DNA of 64,000 nt from Rhizobiaceae bacterium (GTDB lineage Bacteria; Pseudomonadota; Alphaproteobacteria; Rhizobiales; Rhizobiaceae). The DNA lies in assembly GCA_019635775.1 (NCBI GenBank), contig JAHBYU010000003.1, positions 213,686-277,685 of the forward strand, in the 5' to 3' direction. This document shows positions 1 through 8,103 of the stretch, piece after piece. Both the position numbers and the translations under genes were made by a program. Each line of letters starts with the position of its first letter. The stretch's first letter is position 1. The notes beneath the pieces are model-generated. The model saw only the letters and a list, made by a program, of their open reading frames with translations, did no database searches and was not told where the DNA came from.

Positions 1-278
1 TTGCCCTTCTGCAGGTTGGCCAGTTGCGCCTGCGCCTGCGCGAGTGCCGCGTCGGCCTGTTCAACGGCGATGGTGGCATCGTCGGTTTCCATCTCGGCCA
101 CCGTGGCACCTGCCGCCACCCGATCGCCCCGCCTGACGGAAATCGAGTCGACCTGCGCCACCTCGATGGGAGCCAGAAGAACGAAGTCGCCTTCCACGTA
201 ACCCACGGCAAGCGGCGCGGGACTCGCGCACCCGGAAAGGAACGAGGCTACGACAGGGATGAAGCATAAGAAGCTCAC
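1..278 (-). CDS. HlyD-family periplasmic adaptor lipoprotein, N-terminal part (cut by window edge)
   Basis: Membrane-fusion (adaptor) subunit of a tripartite exporter, linking an inner-membrane pump to the outer membrane. The visible 92 residues begin with a lipoprotein signal ending in the lipobox LSGC, so the mature protein is probably lipid-anchored in the periplasm. A biotinyl-lipoyl-like stretch follows (GDFVLLAPIEVAQVDSISV) and then the start of an Ala/Gln-rich coiled-coil hairpin, both typical of HlyD proteins. The GTG start overlaps the TGA of the upstream TetR gene (GTGA) and has an AAAGGAG ribosome site 11 bases before it, so the two genes are translationally coupled. A CecR/YbhG-like pair is a good analogy (inference). 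The rest of the protein and the pump lie outside the window. Confidence 0.85.
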   Translation of the reverse strand, partial: MSFLCFIPVVASFLSGCASPAPLAVGYVEGDFVLLAPIEVAQVDSISVRRGDRVAAGATVAEMETDDATIAVEQADAALAQAQAQLANLQKG

Positions 279-943
279 CGGGGAGGCTCCTTTCGCTGCG
301 TGAGAAGGGCGTCCAGGTTGCCAACGGCGATGTCGGCGATGATCCTCGCTTCATCAAGACCAATGTCCGTCCATTCCATGCGGCGCAAAACGGCCTCTCG
401 CGCGATGCGGAAATAGACGACCTGGCCGATCATCATGAACATGCGAATCCTAGTAGCCTCGCTCTCGGCAGGTTCTCCGGTTGCCTGTTCCCAAATGTGG
501 CAAAGGCGTGCGTGCGTCGGCTGGATTGCACCGGAATAGATGCGCTCGAAGGCAGGACCGGGCACGGATAGCTCGCGCAGGATAAACTGGGCGAAATCGC
601 CGACTTCCGGGCTGGCGACGAAGAAGCCGACAATGCGCTCGACGGAACGTTTCAGGCCTGCTGCGGCGTCCTCGGGCGTCGCAACGGCGGCAACTTCCGC
701 GAGGGCCGGACGAGCTATCGACTGGATTGTCTCGACGATGAAATCGGCACAGGCCAGATGCAAGCCCTCCTTGCCGCCGAAGTGGTAGGCGATAGAGCCG
801 ATATTGGCGCGGGCAAGCGCCGCGATCTCGCGCGTCGAGGTTCCTTCATAGCCCTTTCGTCCGAATAGCCGCAGACCTGCGCGCAACAGGGCGGCGCGGG
901 TCTGTTCCGCGGGCGACTGATATATCTGACCAGGTTGGCTCAA
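275..943 (-). CDS. TetR-family transcriptional regulator, CecR/YbiH-like
   Basis: DNA-binding repressor of 222 residues. The N-terminal TetR helix-turn-helix (about residues 12-60) contains REIAALARANIGSIAYHFGG, the family signature for the recognition helix and the turn after it. The remaining helical domain should bind an unknown ligand and resembles the C-terminal domain of CecR-type regulators. It is the first gene of an operon with the HlyD adaptor, whose start overlaps its stop by four bases. A 20-base palindrome about 30 bases upstream of its start is the likely operator, suggesting autorepression and drug- or solute-inducible export. The family is clear; the ligand is unknown. Confidence 0.88.
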   Translation of the reverse strand: MSQPGQIYQSPAEQTRAALLRAGLRLFGRKGYEGTSTREIAALARANIGSIAYHFGGKEGLHLACADFIVETIQSIARPALAEVAAVATPEDAAAGLKRSVERIVGFFVASPEVGDFAQFILRELSVPGPAFERIYSGAIQPTHARLCHIWEQATGEPAESEATRIRMFMMIGQVVYFRIAREAVLRRMEWTDIGLDEARIIADIAVGNLDALLTQRKEPPR

Positions 944-973
944 GACGAAGTCCCAAGGATAGATTGCGTCGTA

Positions 974-993
974 TTAATCAATCGAATGATTAA
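974..993. promoter_or_regulatory. Palindromic operator for the TetR regulator
   Basis: Inverted repeat TTAATCA-N6-TGATTAA with perfect 7-base arms and a TCGA core inside the spacer. It lies between the tetR start and the divergent CYTH gene, where a TetR dimer would be expected to bind. The A+T-rich arms stand out from the G+C-rich surroundings. Binding by this regulator is inferred. Confidence 0.6.
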
Positions 994-1039
994 CGTCAAT
1001 ATCCTTGCATTTGCCGCCCTGCGTGGCTGAATGGAATTC

Positions 1040-1513
1040 ATGGCGAAAGAGATCGAACGCAAGTTTCTGGTTGCGAATGCGGATTGGCGCGATCAGGTCG
1101 AGGCGCAGATAAGCATCCGGCAGTTCTATCTCGCTACTGGACCGGGGCGATCTGTGCGAATCCGCATCAGCAATGGGTCGCAAGCCGTGCTGACCTTGAA
1201 ATTTTCAGGCGACGGACCCGGCCGCGACGAGTTCGAGTATCCCGTTCCGCTTGCCGAAGCGGAAGAGATGCAGGCCTTTGCCCTGGGTCGTGTCATCGAG
1301 AAGTCACGTCACCATGTTCGATTTGGCGGATATCTCTATGAGGTAGATGTTTTCGAAGGGAGCCTTGCGGGCCTTGTGATCGCGGAACTGGAAACGCCCG
1401 ACTTCGTGTCAACGGAGAAGTTGCCCGTGTGGCTGGGTGCCGAGGTGACGGACGATGGGCGCTACTACAACGCGCGCCTTGCTCTTGCAGAATGGCCGGA
1501 GCCTTTAGCGTGA
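1040..1513 (+). CDS. CYTH-domain protein (triphosphate tunnel metalloenzyme family)
   Basis: Small soluble protein of 157 residues with the CYTH fold, an eight-stranded tunnel that binds triphosphates with divalent metal. It opens with MAKEIERKFLV, the family signature in which the ExExK acidic and basic residues coordinate metal and phosphate. Further conserved parts are the VRIRI strand, the LTLKF strand and a late YEVDVFEG strand. Bacterial members are usually inorganic triphosphatases; adenylate cyclase (CyaB) activity is rarer. An ATG nine bases upstream is an alternative start; this one is preferred because the family begins here. It is coupled to the CHAD gene through a GTGA overlap. 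Confidence 0.88.
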   Translation: MAKEIERKFLVANADWRDQVEAQISIRQFYLATGPGRSVRIRISNGSQAVLTLKFSGDGPGRDEFEYPVPLAEAEEMQAFALGRVIEKSRHHVRFGGYLYEVDVFEGSLAGLVIAELETPDFVSTEKLPVWLGAEVTDDGRYYNARLALAEWPEPLA

Positions 1514-2427
1514 GCTTCCGTATCAACCCGCATTCGTCGCTTGGGGCCGAGATCAGGCGGATCGCTTCGGAGGAGCTGGAAGCCGCCCTCACTTGGGTTT
1601 CTTCGGTGTCTGAAGATCCCGACAAGGCCTTTCACGAGGCCAGGAAGCGGCTCAAGAATGTCAGGGCAGTACTCGGTCTTGTCCGGTCCGGCGACGAGGG
1701 TTTCGTGAAGGAGCAAAACGACCGCTGCCGCAATGCTGCGTCCCGGCTCGCCGGCCCGCGACAGGCCGGCGCGCTCATCGAAACGGTCGACCGCATGACC
1801 ACGGAGTTTCCCCGCGAAGCTGACCGGAAAGCCATGGCGGCTTTGCGCGAAAGGCTGCTTGCCCATCGCCATGAGGTTCTGGCCGGAGACATGAAGGACG
1901 TGGTCCACGACGCTGGAGAGGCTTGCCGGCACTGCATTGAACGGCTAGCTGGGCTTGCCCTGCCGGACAGCCCCGAAGAAGGCGCGGACGTGCTCGCGAC
2001 AGGCGCATCGCGCGCATTGCGTCGCGCCCGGCGCGCGTTGCGCAGGGCACGGAGCGAGGGCGATGCCGAGGCGTTTCACGATCTGCGCAAGGCTGCGAAA
2101 GCACATCTGGCTCACCTGTCCCTTTTGAAGGACTTCTGGCCTTTCCCGACCAAGACCCGGCGAAAGGCCGTCGCGGCTCTTGCCGAGCGGTTGGGGGAAT
2201 TGCAGGATATTCGCGTACTGCGGACGCAGCTGCGGGAAGAGTTCGGAGCCACGCCTGAGGATACACGCCGCATTGAACGACTATGCAAGCGTTCTGAGCG
2301 TGAATTGCGCAAGGAGTGCCTGGCGCAAGCCAAAGCGCTTTTTTCCGAGAAGCCTCGCCGTTCGACACGCAAGATGACGCGAAAACTGGTGCACGGTCTC
2401 ACCGAGGCGCAACCCTCAGGCAATTGA
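1510..2427 (+). CDS. CHAD-domain protein
   Basis: Protein of about 305 residues made of two four-helix CHAD units rich in Arg, Lys and His. The repeated pattern FHEARKRLKNVRAVLGLVR near the N-terminus and FHDLRKAAKAHLAHLSLLKD in the second half is the family hallmark. CHAD domains bind polyphosphate, and many are fused to CYTH domains (for example YgiF). Here the two domains are separate coupled genes. The GTG start shares bases with the CYTH stop codon and has GGAG 8 bases upstream, so it is preferred over an ATG 18 bases earlier. The physiological role is probably linked to inorganic polyphosphate (inference). Confidence 0.85.
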   Translation: MSFRINPHSSLGAEIRRIASEELEAALTWVSSVSEDPDKAFHEARKRLKNVRAVLGLVRSGDEGFVKEQNDRCRNAASRLAGPRQAGALIETVDRMTTEFPREADRKAMAALRERLLAHRHEVLAGDMKDVVHDAGEACRHCIERLAGLALPDSPEEGADVLATGASRALRRARRALRRARSEGDAEAFHDLRKAAKAHLAHLSLLKDFWPFPTKTRRKAVAALAERLGELQDIRVLRTQLREEFGATPEDTRRIERLCKRSERELRKECLAQAKALFSEKPRRSTRKMTRKLVHGLTEAQPSGN

Positions 2428-2492
2428 CCCCGTGCACGCACGCCATGCCAACCATTCTGGCAATCGCCACCCAAGGCTGCTACCCGTTCGCC

Positions 2493-3293
2493 ATGAGCGC
2501 GCCCGGCGATACACTTTTCGACAGGCTCGGACGGTTTCTTGCCGGCCGGCTGCAGGAAGAGTCGTCCGGCTATCAACCTTACACTCCGTCAGACCCCGAT
2601 ACGTTACGGCGCGTCCTTCAGCCCGGCGACATTCTGCTGATCGAAGGCAATCAGCGCATCTCCGCGACGATCAAGTACCTGACACAATCGACCTGGTCAC
2701 ATTCCGCGCTCTACATCGGCGATACCCTGCCTGAACCGGAAGACGGGTCGGAGCGCCCGCGTCTTGTGGAGGTCAATCTCGGCGAAGGCTGTGTGGCGGT
2801 TCCGCTGTCGAAGTACCGCACTTACAATACGCGCATCTGCCGCGCGAGCGGCCTGTCGCCCGAGGATCGCGCGCACGTTGTCGGCTTCATGGTCGAGCGC
2901 CTCGGCCTGAAATACGACCTGAAGAACATTTTCGACATGCTGCGATACTTCTTTCCGGTCCCGATGCCGGTACGCTGGCGCCGCAGGGCGATCGGCTTCG
3001 GGTCTGGCGACCCCACGCGCGCGATATGTTCGTCGCTCATTGCGCAGGCATATGAAGGAATCCGCTATCCCATCCTGCCTGAGATCACCCGCGCGCCGGG
3101 CCGCGCCTCGGCGCAATCGTCCTATTCCCGCAGCGAAATCCTGCATATCAGGCACCACTCGCTCTATACCCCGCGTGACTTTGATCTCTCGCCCTATTTC
3201 CGGATCGTGAAGCCGACTCTGGAATACGGCTTCGACTATCGCGCGGTGGAGTGGGCAGCCGGGCAAGGTAGCGAGGCGGCGGAGTCGGAATAA
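2493..3293 (+). CDS. YiiX/YaeF-type permuted papain-like protein (NlpC/P60 superfamily)
   Basis: Protein of about 266 residues of the permuted papain-fold family that includes YiiX and YaeF, putative cysteine peptidases or amidases acting on lipid or peptide substrates. The catalytic His is in STWSHSALYIGD and the catalytic Cys in AICSSLIAQAYEGI; that His-before-Cys order is the circular permutation. The block LQPGDILLIEG before the His is also conserved. No clear signal peptide is visible. An in-frame ATG at 2445 could extend it by 16 residues. It follows the CHAD gene on the same strand with a short gap, so the three may be co-transcribed. The substrate is unknown. Confidence 0.78.
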   Translation: MSAPGDTLFDRLGRFLAGRLQEESSGYQPYTPSDPDTLRRVLQPGDILLIEGNQRISATIKYLTQSTWSHSALYIGDTLPEPEDGSERPRLVEVNLGEGCVAVPLSKYRTYNTRICRASGLSPEDRAHVVGFMVERLGLKYDLKNIFDMLRYFFPVPMPVRWRRRAIGFGSGDPTRAICSSLIAQAYEGIRYPILPEITRAPGRASAQSSYSRSEILHIRHHSLYTPRDFDLSPYFRIVKPTLEYGFDYRAVEWAAGQGSEAAESE

Positions 3294-3299
3294 GCAGGT

Positions 3300-5015
3300 T
3301 CAGTTCGCCGGCCAGACGTGTCGGCTTTCTTCCTCGATCTGCTTCAACGCATGATCGATGGTCGCCTTGTAGCGAACGTAAGGCGGCTTCACGCCATGCG
3401 CGAAGAGCATGCGTCGCACCTGTGACGATGCACCTGCAATAATGAATCGAACCCCGGCGCGCCGGGCCTTGTGGGCGGCCCCCTCGATAACGTTGGCGGC
3501 CGTTGAATCCAGGAATTGAACGGCTGAGCAATCGAGAATGAAGTTCCTGCGCTGGTCGGCGATGCGGTCGAGCACGCTGCCGACTGTCGCAGCCGAACCG
3601 AAGAAGAAAGCCCCGCTGATCCGGTATATCACCGTGTCGGGGTTCGATGCCTCGGCTGCGTCATAGGCGACACGGTCGGAGCCTTCGGTATCGGCCCTGT
3701 CGGCGACCTCTACAGCAACCTGTTTCGACATGCGGTGGATGAAGATGAGGGAGCCGAGCGCGAAGCCCACCACTATGCCCTCGGTCAGATCGCGGAAGGT
3801 CACCAGTCCGAAAGTCACGAGCAGCACCAGAGCATCGCCCCAGGACGAACGGATGAGCGCCGCGAAAGCCGTCTTCTCCACCATGTTCCACGCGACGACC
3901 GCCAGCACGCCGGCAAGCGCAGCCAACGGGATGTAGCTGGCGAGCGGCGCGGCGACCAGAATGAAGGCAAGCAGGAAAAGCGAGTGCAGCATGCCGGAGA
4001 CCGGACCGATCGCTCCGGACCGTACATTGGTCGCGGTGCGGGCGATGGTGCCGGTCACGCAGATGCCGCCGAACAGCGCCGAACCGATATTGGCGAAGCC
4101 CTGCGCGACCAACTCACAGTTGGAACGGTGCCGGCGTCCGGTCATCCCGTCGGCGACTACCGCCGACAGCAGCGACTCGATTGCTCCCAGAAGGGCGAAG
4201 GCAATGGCGTCGGGCAGCACGGCCTGCACAAGCGCGAGGTCGAAGGCCGGCAATGCGGGAAATGGAAGTGTGCGGGGGATACCGCCAAAGCGGGTTCCGA
4301 TCGTTTCGACGGGGAGCGCCATGGCCGTGACCACCACCGAGGCCGCCGCCACGCCTACAAGCATGCCCGGCCAAGTGGGTCTCCAGCGCTTCAATCCCAC
4401 GATGATGGCAATTGTCACAAGCGCGATGATCATCGCAGCGGGGTTGAAGGTACCCCATGCCGCCGCAAGCGCCTGAAGCTTTGGCAAAAGTTCGCCGGGT
4501 TCCTTTCCCTGCAGCGTCAGGCCGAACAGCTCGCTGAGCTGGCTTGCGAAGATGATGACGGCGATGCCGGCCGTGAAACCGACCGTTACCGGATAGGGAA
4601 TGAACTTTATGTACGTGCCGAGCCTGAGATAGCCGACCGCGAGCAGGAAGAGGCCCGACATCATCGTCGCCAGGATCAGGCCGTCTACCCCATGTCGCGC
4701 TACCGTCGAGGCTACCAGAACGATGAAGGCGCCCGCCGGGCCGCCGATCTGGAACCTGCTTCCGCCAAGCAGAGACACGATGAAGCCGCCGATTATGGCC
4801 GTGTAGAGACCGCGGTCGGGTGAAACGCCCGACGCGATCGCAATCGCCATGGAAAGCGGCAGGGCGACGATTGCAACGGTAAGACCCGCGACCGCATCAG
4901 CTTGGAATTGCCTGGTACCATAGCCTTCGCGAAGCACGGTCACGAGCTTGGGCGTGAAGAGATCCCTGAACGTAGGCTTGTCGGATATGCCGCCCGTGCC
5001 GATAGCTGCAGTCAT
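3300..5015 (-). CDS. SulP-family anion transporter with C-terminal STAS domain
   Basis: Inner-membrane transporter of about 571 residues. The transmembrane core (about residues 20-430) carries SulP signatures: VAGLTVAIVALPLSMAIAIA near the start and GLYTAIIGGFIVSLLGGS after it. The C-terminal 110 residues form a STAS domain with the FILDCSAVQFLDSTAANVIE phosphoacceptor-like segment. SulP members move sulfate, bicarbonate or dicarboxylates; the substrate cannot be read here. The start chosen is an ATG with GGAA 7 bases upstream; an in-frame TTG 99 bases earlier has no ribosome site. It lies downstream of an XRE regulator on the same strand, a pairing that suggests local control. Confidence 0.9.
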   Translation of the reverse strand: MTAAIGTGGISDKPTFRDLFTPKLVTVLREGYGTRQFQADAVAGLTVAIVALPLSMAIAIASGVSPDRGLYTAIIGGFIVSLLGGSRFQIGGPAGAFIVLVASTVARHGVDGLILATMMSGLFLLAVGYLRLGTYIKFIPYPVTVGFTAGIAVIIFASQLSELFGLTLQGKEPGELLPKLQALAAAWGTFNPAAMIIALVTIAIIVGLKRWRPTWPGMLVGVAAASVVVTAMALPVETIGTRFGGIPRTLPFPALPAFDLALVQAVLPDAIAFALLGAIESLLSAVVADGMTGRRHRSNCELVAQGFANIGSALFGGICVTGTIARTATNVRSGAIGPVSGMLHSLFLLAFILVAAPLASYIPLAALAGVLAVVAWNMVEKTAFAALIRSSWGDALVLLVTFGLVTFRDLTEGIVVGFALGSLIFIHRMSKQVAVEVADRADTEGSDRVAYDAAEASNPDTVIYRISGAFFFGSAATVGSVLDRIADQRRNFILDCSAVQFLDSTAANVIEGAAHKARRAGVRFIIAGASSQVRRMLFAHGVKPPYVRYKATIDHALKQIEEESRHVWPAN

Positions 5016-5152
5016 GACTGTGTTCCACGACTTTGCAACGGGATCGTCGGCATGACTGTCGGCGGTCGCGTCGCGACTCGATTGACCCTTCGATGCCGCC
5101 AGGGGCGGCTTCAACCATGCAGCCTTGCCCGAAGTGTCCTGGTCGGGCGGTG

Positions 5153-5410
5153 TCAGACCTGATCGCTGGACTTCAGGCGAACGCCACGGCCTCCGCCTGT
5201 GCTTGCCTGCTCGGCCCCGATCAGCTCGACGCCCGATTCCTCGATCGCGCGGATCACCTTCATCAGCGTATCGACGACGCCCCTGACGACGCCATCGCTG
5301 GCCTCCATCCGCTGGATCGTCGGCAACGAGACGCCAGCGCGTTCGGCAAGCGTTTTCTGGTCGATGCCGGCGAGCGCCCGGGCGGCGCGCATCTGCTGGG
5401 CGGTGATCAC
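5153..5410 (-). CDS. XRE-family helix-turn-helix regulator
   Basis: Single-domain repressor of 85 residues. The Cro/CI-type HTH spans about residues 5-58, with TLAERAGVSLPTIQRMEAS covering the recognition helix. There is no separate ligand or oligomerisation domain, only a short polar tail. It starts with GTG and has AGGAG upstream. It precedes the SulP transporter gene on the same strand. A sigma-70-like promoter whose -35 element sits inside an inverted repeat lies 34-70 bases upstream, so autoregulation is likely. Target and signal are unknown. Confidence 0.88.
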   Translation of the reverse strand: MITAQQMRAARALAGIDQKTLAERAGVSLPTIQRMEASDGVVRGVVDTLMKVIRAIEESGVELIGAEQASTGGGRGVRLKSSDQV

Positions 5411-5443
5411 AGACCGTGCTCCTGCCTGAGACTGCAGGTAAGA

Positions 5444-5480
5444 TATTTAAAGCATTTATAATGATGTTTCAAGCATCATT
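5444..5480 (-). promoter_or_regulatory. Sigma-70-like promoter with overlapping inverted-repeat operator upstream of the XRE gene
   Basis: On the minus strand TTGAAA (plus 5467-5472) and TAAATA (plus 5444-5449) are separated by 17 bases, a good housekeeping promoter. The -35 box sits in the loop of the inverted repeat AATGATG-N7-CATCATT (5460-5480), where a bound HTH dimer would block polymerase. The repeat also covers the stop codon of the PAP2 gene. The sequence pattern is direct; its use as the XRE operator is inferred. Confidence 0.55.
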
Positions 5481-6158
5481 TCTTTCAGTAGTTTGCACAA
5501 ATCGACGAGCAACAAGCCAGCATAGCGTCGCCCAGGCGAAGCCAGCGCACCATCCCGCCAGAACATCCGATGGCCAATGAACACCGAGGTAGACACGCGA
5601 GACACCAACCATGAGCGTGATCAGCACGGCCACGCCGAGCACATAGGCCTTCGTTGCTCTGCTCGGCACGATGCCTGCCAGCATCGTTCCGAGCGTCAGA
5701 TAGGTGACGGCCGCCATCATGGCGTGTCCGGATGGGAAGGACAGCGTCTGCACATGAACCAGGTGCGACACCAGTTCCGGGCGTGGTCGATCTATGCCGA
5801 GCTTGAGCAGGCTGGACAGGATCTGCCCTCCGCCAACGGCCACCAGGACTACCAAGGCCTCGCGGTTCTTTCGGATCAGAACCAGGTAGAATACGACCGC
5901 GGCGGTAACGAGCAGAAGCACGATCATCGAGCCCAGGCCCGTAACATCCCGAACGGCTTCCTCCAGCCATGATGGCCCGAGTGGATCGTCGGGCCTTCCC
6001 GGCTCCCTGAATCCGAGGAGGATTTCAGCGTCAAAATCATGTGGGGAGGCCTGTCGGGCAACCTCCGCCAACTCAATGAAACCCCACGCGCAACCCGCAA
6101 TGATAACGCCGGCCAGCAACACCGAGAATTCGACTTTATCCCAGAAACGTGGTGTCAC
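5469..6158 (-). CDS. PAP2-family membrane phosphatase
   Basis: Integral membrane protein of 229 residues of the type 2 phosphatidic acid phosphatase family. All three active-site motifs are present in order: KLGIDRPRPE (KX6RP), PSGHAMM (PSGH) and SRVYLGVHWPSDV (SRX5HX3D). About six transmembrane helices flank them. Such enzymes dephosphorylate phosphatidate, undecaprenyl pyrophosphate or related lipid phosphates on the periplasmic face. The GTG start is supported by AGGAGA just upstream. It precedes the XRE/SulP pair on the same strand and follows a small membrane protein. Substrate unresolved. Confidence 0.9.
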   Translation of the reverse strand: MTPRFWDKVEFSVLLAGVIIAGCAWGFIELAEVARQASPHDFDAEILLGFREPGRPDDPLGPSWLEEAVRDVTGLGSMIVLLLVTAAVVFYLVLIRKNREALVVLVAVGGGQILSSLLKLGIDRPRPELVSHLVHVQTLSFPSGHAMMAAVTYLTLGTMLAGIVPSRATKAYVLGVAVLITLMVGVSRVYLGVHWPSDVLAGWCAGFAWATLCWLVARRFVQTTERNDA

Positions 6159-6193
6159 GGCGTTCTCCTGCGAAACGCATTGTCTCTTCGCGC

Positions 6194-6532
6194 CTAGCGG
6201 CCGCTGGCAGCAGGCCCCAGGGTGATCATTGCTATGGCCACGATCGCGAGTACGACGCCGGCACCCTGCATCAAGCCCAGCCTTTCACCGAAATAGACTA
6301 AGGCTATCAGGTTCACGGCAACCAGCTGAATGACCGCCGATAAGCTGAAAGCTATTGCCATGCCGAAATCGCGCACGAGTCTCAGCATGATGAGATTACC
6401 GCCAGAATAGAGCGCCAATGTCAGCACGATCTTGCCCGGATGAGGCGTGATCGACCATTGTTTCGCTACTGTCGCGGCCAGTAGAAAGATCGCCGTTGCG
6501 ATGCCGAGCCAGATGGTGCCCCAGAGGTTCAT
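6194..6532 (-). CDS. Small four-helix membrane protein, DMT/SMR-like
   Basis: Protein of 112 residues with four predicted transmembrane helices, the length and topology of half-size drug/metabolite transporters (SMR or EamA-like). The Glu in VYFGERLGLMQGAGVVLAIV matches the Y-x-x-GERL pattern at the start of the last helix in EamA/SMR relatives. The SMR membrane glutamate of helix 1 is not evident, so drug efflux is doubtful. Half-size members act as dimers and may carry polyprenyl-linked sugars, lipids or small amines. It ends 35 bases before the PAP2 gene on the same strand and could be co-transcribed with it. Confidence 0.65.
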   Translation of the reverse strand: MNLWGTIWLGIATAIFLLAATVAKQWSITPHPGKIVLTLALYSGGNLIMLRLVRDFGMAIAFSLSAVIQLVAVNLIALVYFGERLGLMQGAGVVLAIVAIAMITLGPAASGR

Positions 6533-6599
6533 GACTGTTCTCTCACAGCTTGTCGGGAATCAAGACCGCGCCCGTTTGTCGGGAGAAGTCTGAGCCGCG

Positions 6600-7973
6600 T
6601 CAAGCGTCAAGGAGATGGCGATCTCGGGCAGGCCTCGCGAGGTAGGTTCCGCGAACGCTGTTACGGAGATAGCCGATGGTAGCCTCCGCATCGATGGGCC
6701 TGCCGAATAGGAACCCCTGCCCGCCGGCGCAACCGAACTGGATCAACTTGTCGGCCTGCGCCTCGTTTTCGATGCCTTCGGCGACAACATCCACGCCGAG
6801 CCCCTCGCACATGGCGAGAATTGCCCGGATGATGTGCTGAGCCGGCCTGTCGTCCAGAAGGGATGCCACGAAGGTCCGGTCGATCTTGAGCTTGTCGAAC
6901 TGGAATTCGCGCAGCCGTCCGAGCGATGATTGTCCGGTCCCGAAATCGTCGAGCGAAACGCGGATGCCGCAGCGCCGCAAATCCTGCACGACCTTCTCGG
7001 CCGAGGCGGGTTCTGACATAAGCCCTGTCTCGGTGATCTCGATCTCAAGCCGTCGCGGGTCGAAGCCTGTGCGGTCGAGAATGGCGAGTATATGCAGACC
7101 TGTGTTCTGATCGACGAGTTGAGAGGGGGAAAGGTTGAACGACAGGAACAGGTGACCGGGCCAGTCGCGCGCAGCTTCCGTGGCGCGCCTCAGCAGCAGT
7201 TGAGACATCGGACCGATGATGCCGCGCTCTTCGGCAATGGGGATGAAAACGACCGGCGAAACGGGACCGAGTTCGCGGTCCGTCCAGCGCGCAAGTGTTT
7301 CGAAGCCGATTGTCTGGCGGGTCTTCAGGTCGACGATCGGCTGGAAATGGGGTTCAACCTCGCCGGCCGACACTGCGCGCCTCAGCGCCTGCTCGATGCG
7401 CGTGACGCGCTTGGCTGCCTCCTCCATCTCGCTGGTGTAGACGACGACACGTCCACGGCCCGAACGCTTAGCCTGGTAAAGAGCGGATTCGGCCTTCTGA
7501 ATGAGGATTTCCGTGGTCTCGTCTCCGAGATGGAAAAGCGAGCAGCCTACAGAGGCCGAAAGGCGGGCGGTTCGCTCCCCGACATCGTAAGGCGCAGAAA
7601 GCACTTCGATCAGCATGCGCGCGCGATCGGCGATTGCCTCTTCGCTGAACACCAGCGGGTAAAGGAAAGCAAACTCGTCGGCACCGATCCGCGTGACCGC
7701 AGAGTGATCGTCCATCGACGCGCGAAGGCGCATGGCGACCTGGATCAGGATATCGTCACCTGCCTTGCCGCCGAACAGGTCGTTTATCGGCTTGAAGCCG
7801 TCAAGATCGAGAATGCCGATCGCGAAAGGCGCCGGATCGTCGGCCCGATCGCTGATCAGGCGATCTACCTTGTCGTAGAAACGGCGATGGTTGCCCAGTC
7901 CCGTCAGGGGATCCGTGAAGGCGAGCTCCGGGGTTTCTCTTCCGGCATAGCCGTTCGCGAACACGGTCTGCAT
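6600..7973 (-). CDS. GGDEF-EAL cyclic-di-GMP protein with degenerate GGDEF motif
   Basis: Cytosolic protein of about 457 residues with no sensor domain. The GGDEF domain (about residues 15-180) begins at FTDPLTGLGNHRRF. Its signature reads GADEF, with the second glycine replaced, so cyclase activity is uncertain. The EAL domain (about 200-445) looks intact apart from ETL in place of EAL: LDDFGTGQSSL, KIDRTFV and VAEGIENEAQ are all present, supporting c-di-GMP phosphodiesterase activity. The start has AGGA 6 bases upstream; an earlier in-frame start is possible but lacks support. It may be a phosphodiesterase whose GGDEF half binds GTP as a regulator (inference). Confidence 0.88.
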   Translation of the reverse strand: MQTVFANGYAGRETPELAFTDPLTGLGNHRRFYDKVDRLISDRADDPAPFAIGILDLDGFKPINDLFGGKAGDDILIQVAMRLRASMDDHSAVTRIGADEFAFLYPLVFSEEAIADRARMLIEVLSAPYDVGERTARLSASVGCSLFHLGDETTEILIQKAESALYQAKRSGRGRVVVYTSEMEEAAKRVTRIEQALRRAVSAGEVEPHFQPIVDLKTRQTIGFETLARWTDRELGPVSPVVFIPIAEERGIIGPMSQLLLRRATEAARDWPGHLFLSFNLSPSQLVDQNTGLHILAILDRTGFDPRRLEIEITETGLMSEPASAEKVVQDLRRCGIRVSLDDFGTGQSSLGRLREFQFDKLKIDRTFVASLLDDRPAQHIIRAILAMCEGLGVDVVAEGIENEAQADKLIQFGCAGGQGFLFGRPIDAEATIGYLRNSVRGTYLARPARDRHLLDA

Positions 7974-8103
7974 TGATATTCCTGCGGCGATTTGTGAGGC
8001 GTCCTGCCCGAACCTAACATCAAAGCATTGAGGAAACGTATCGCCGAAGACCAAATCGTCCGCTAACGCCTCGAAAGTCGTTCATGAAATCAGCTCGGAA
8101 GGA

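Noticed and set aside
3735-4823. Frame of 362 codons antisense to the SulP gene
   Set aside because: Shadow; charged low-complexity translation opposite a clear transporter.
5016-5114. TTG start 99 bases upstream for the SulP transporter
   Set aside because: No ribosome site; the extra residues are polar and unlike the family.
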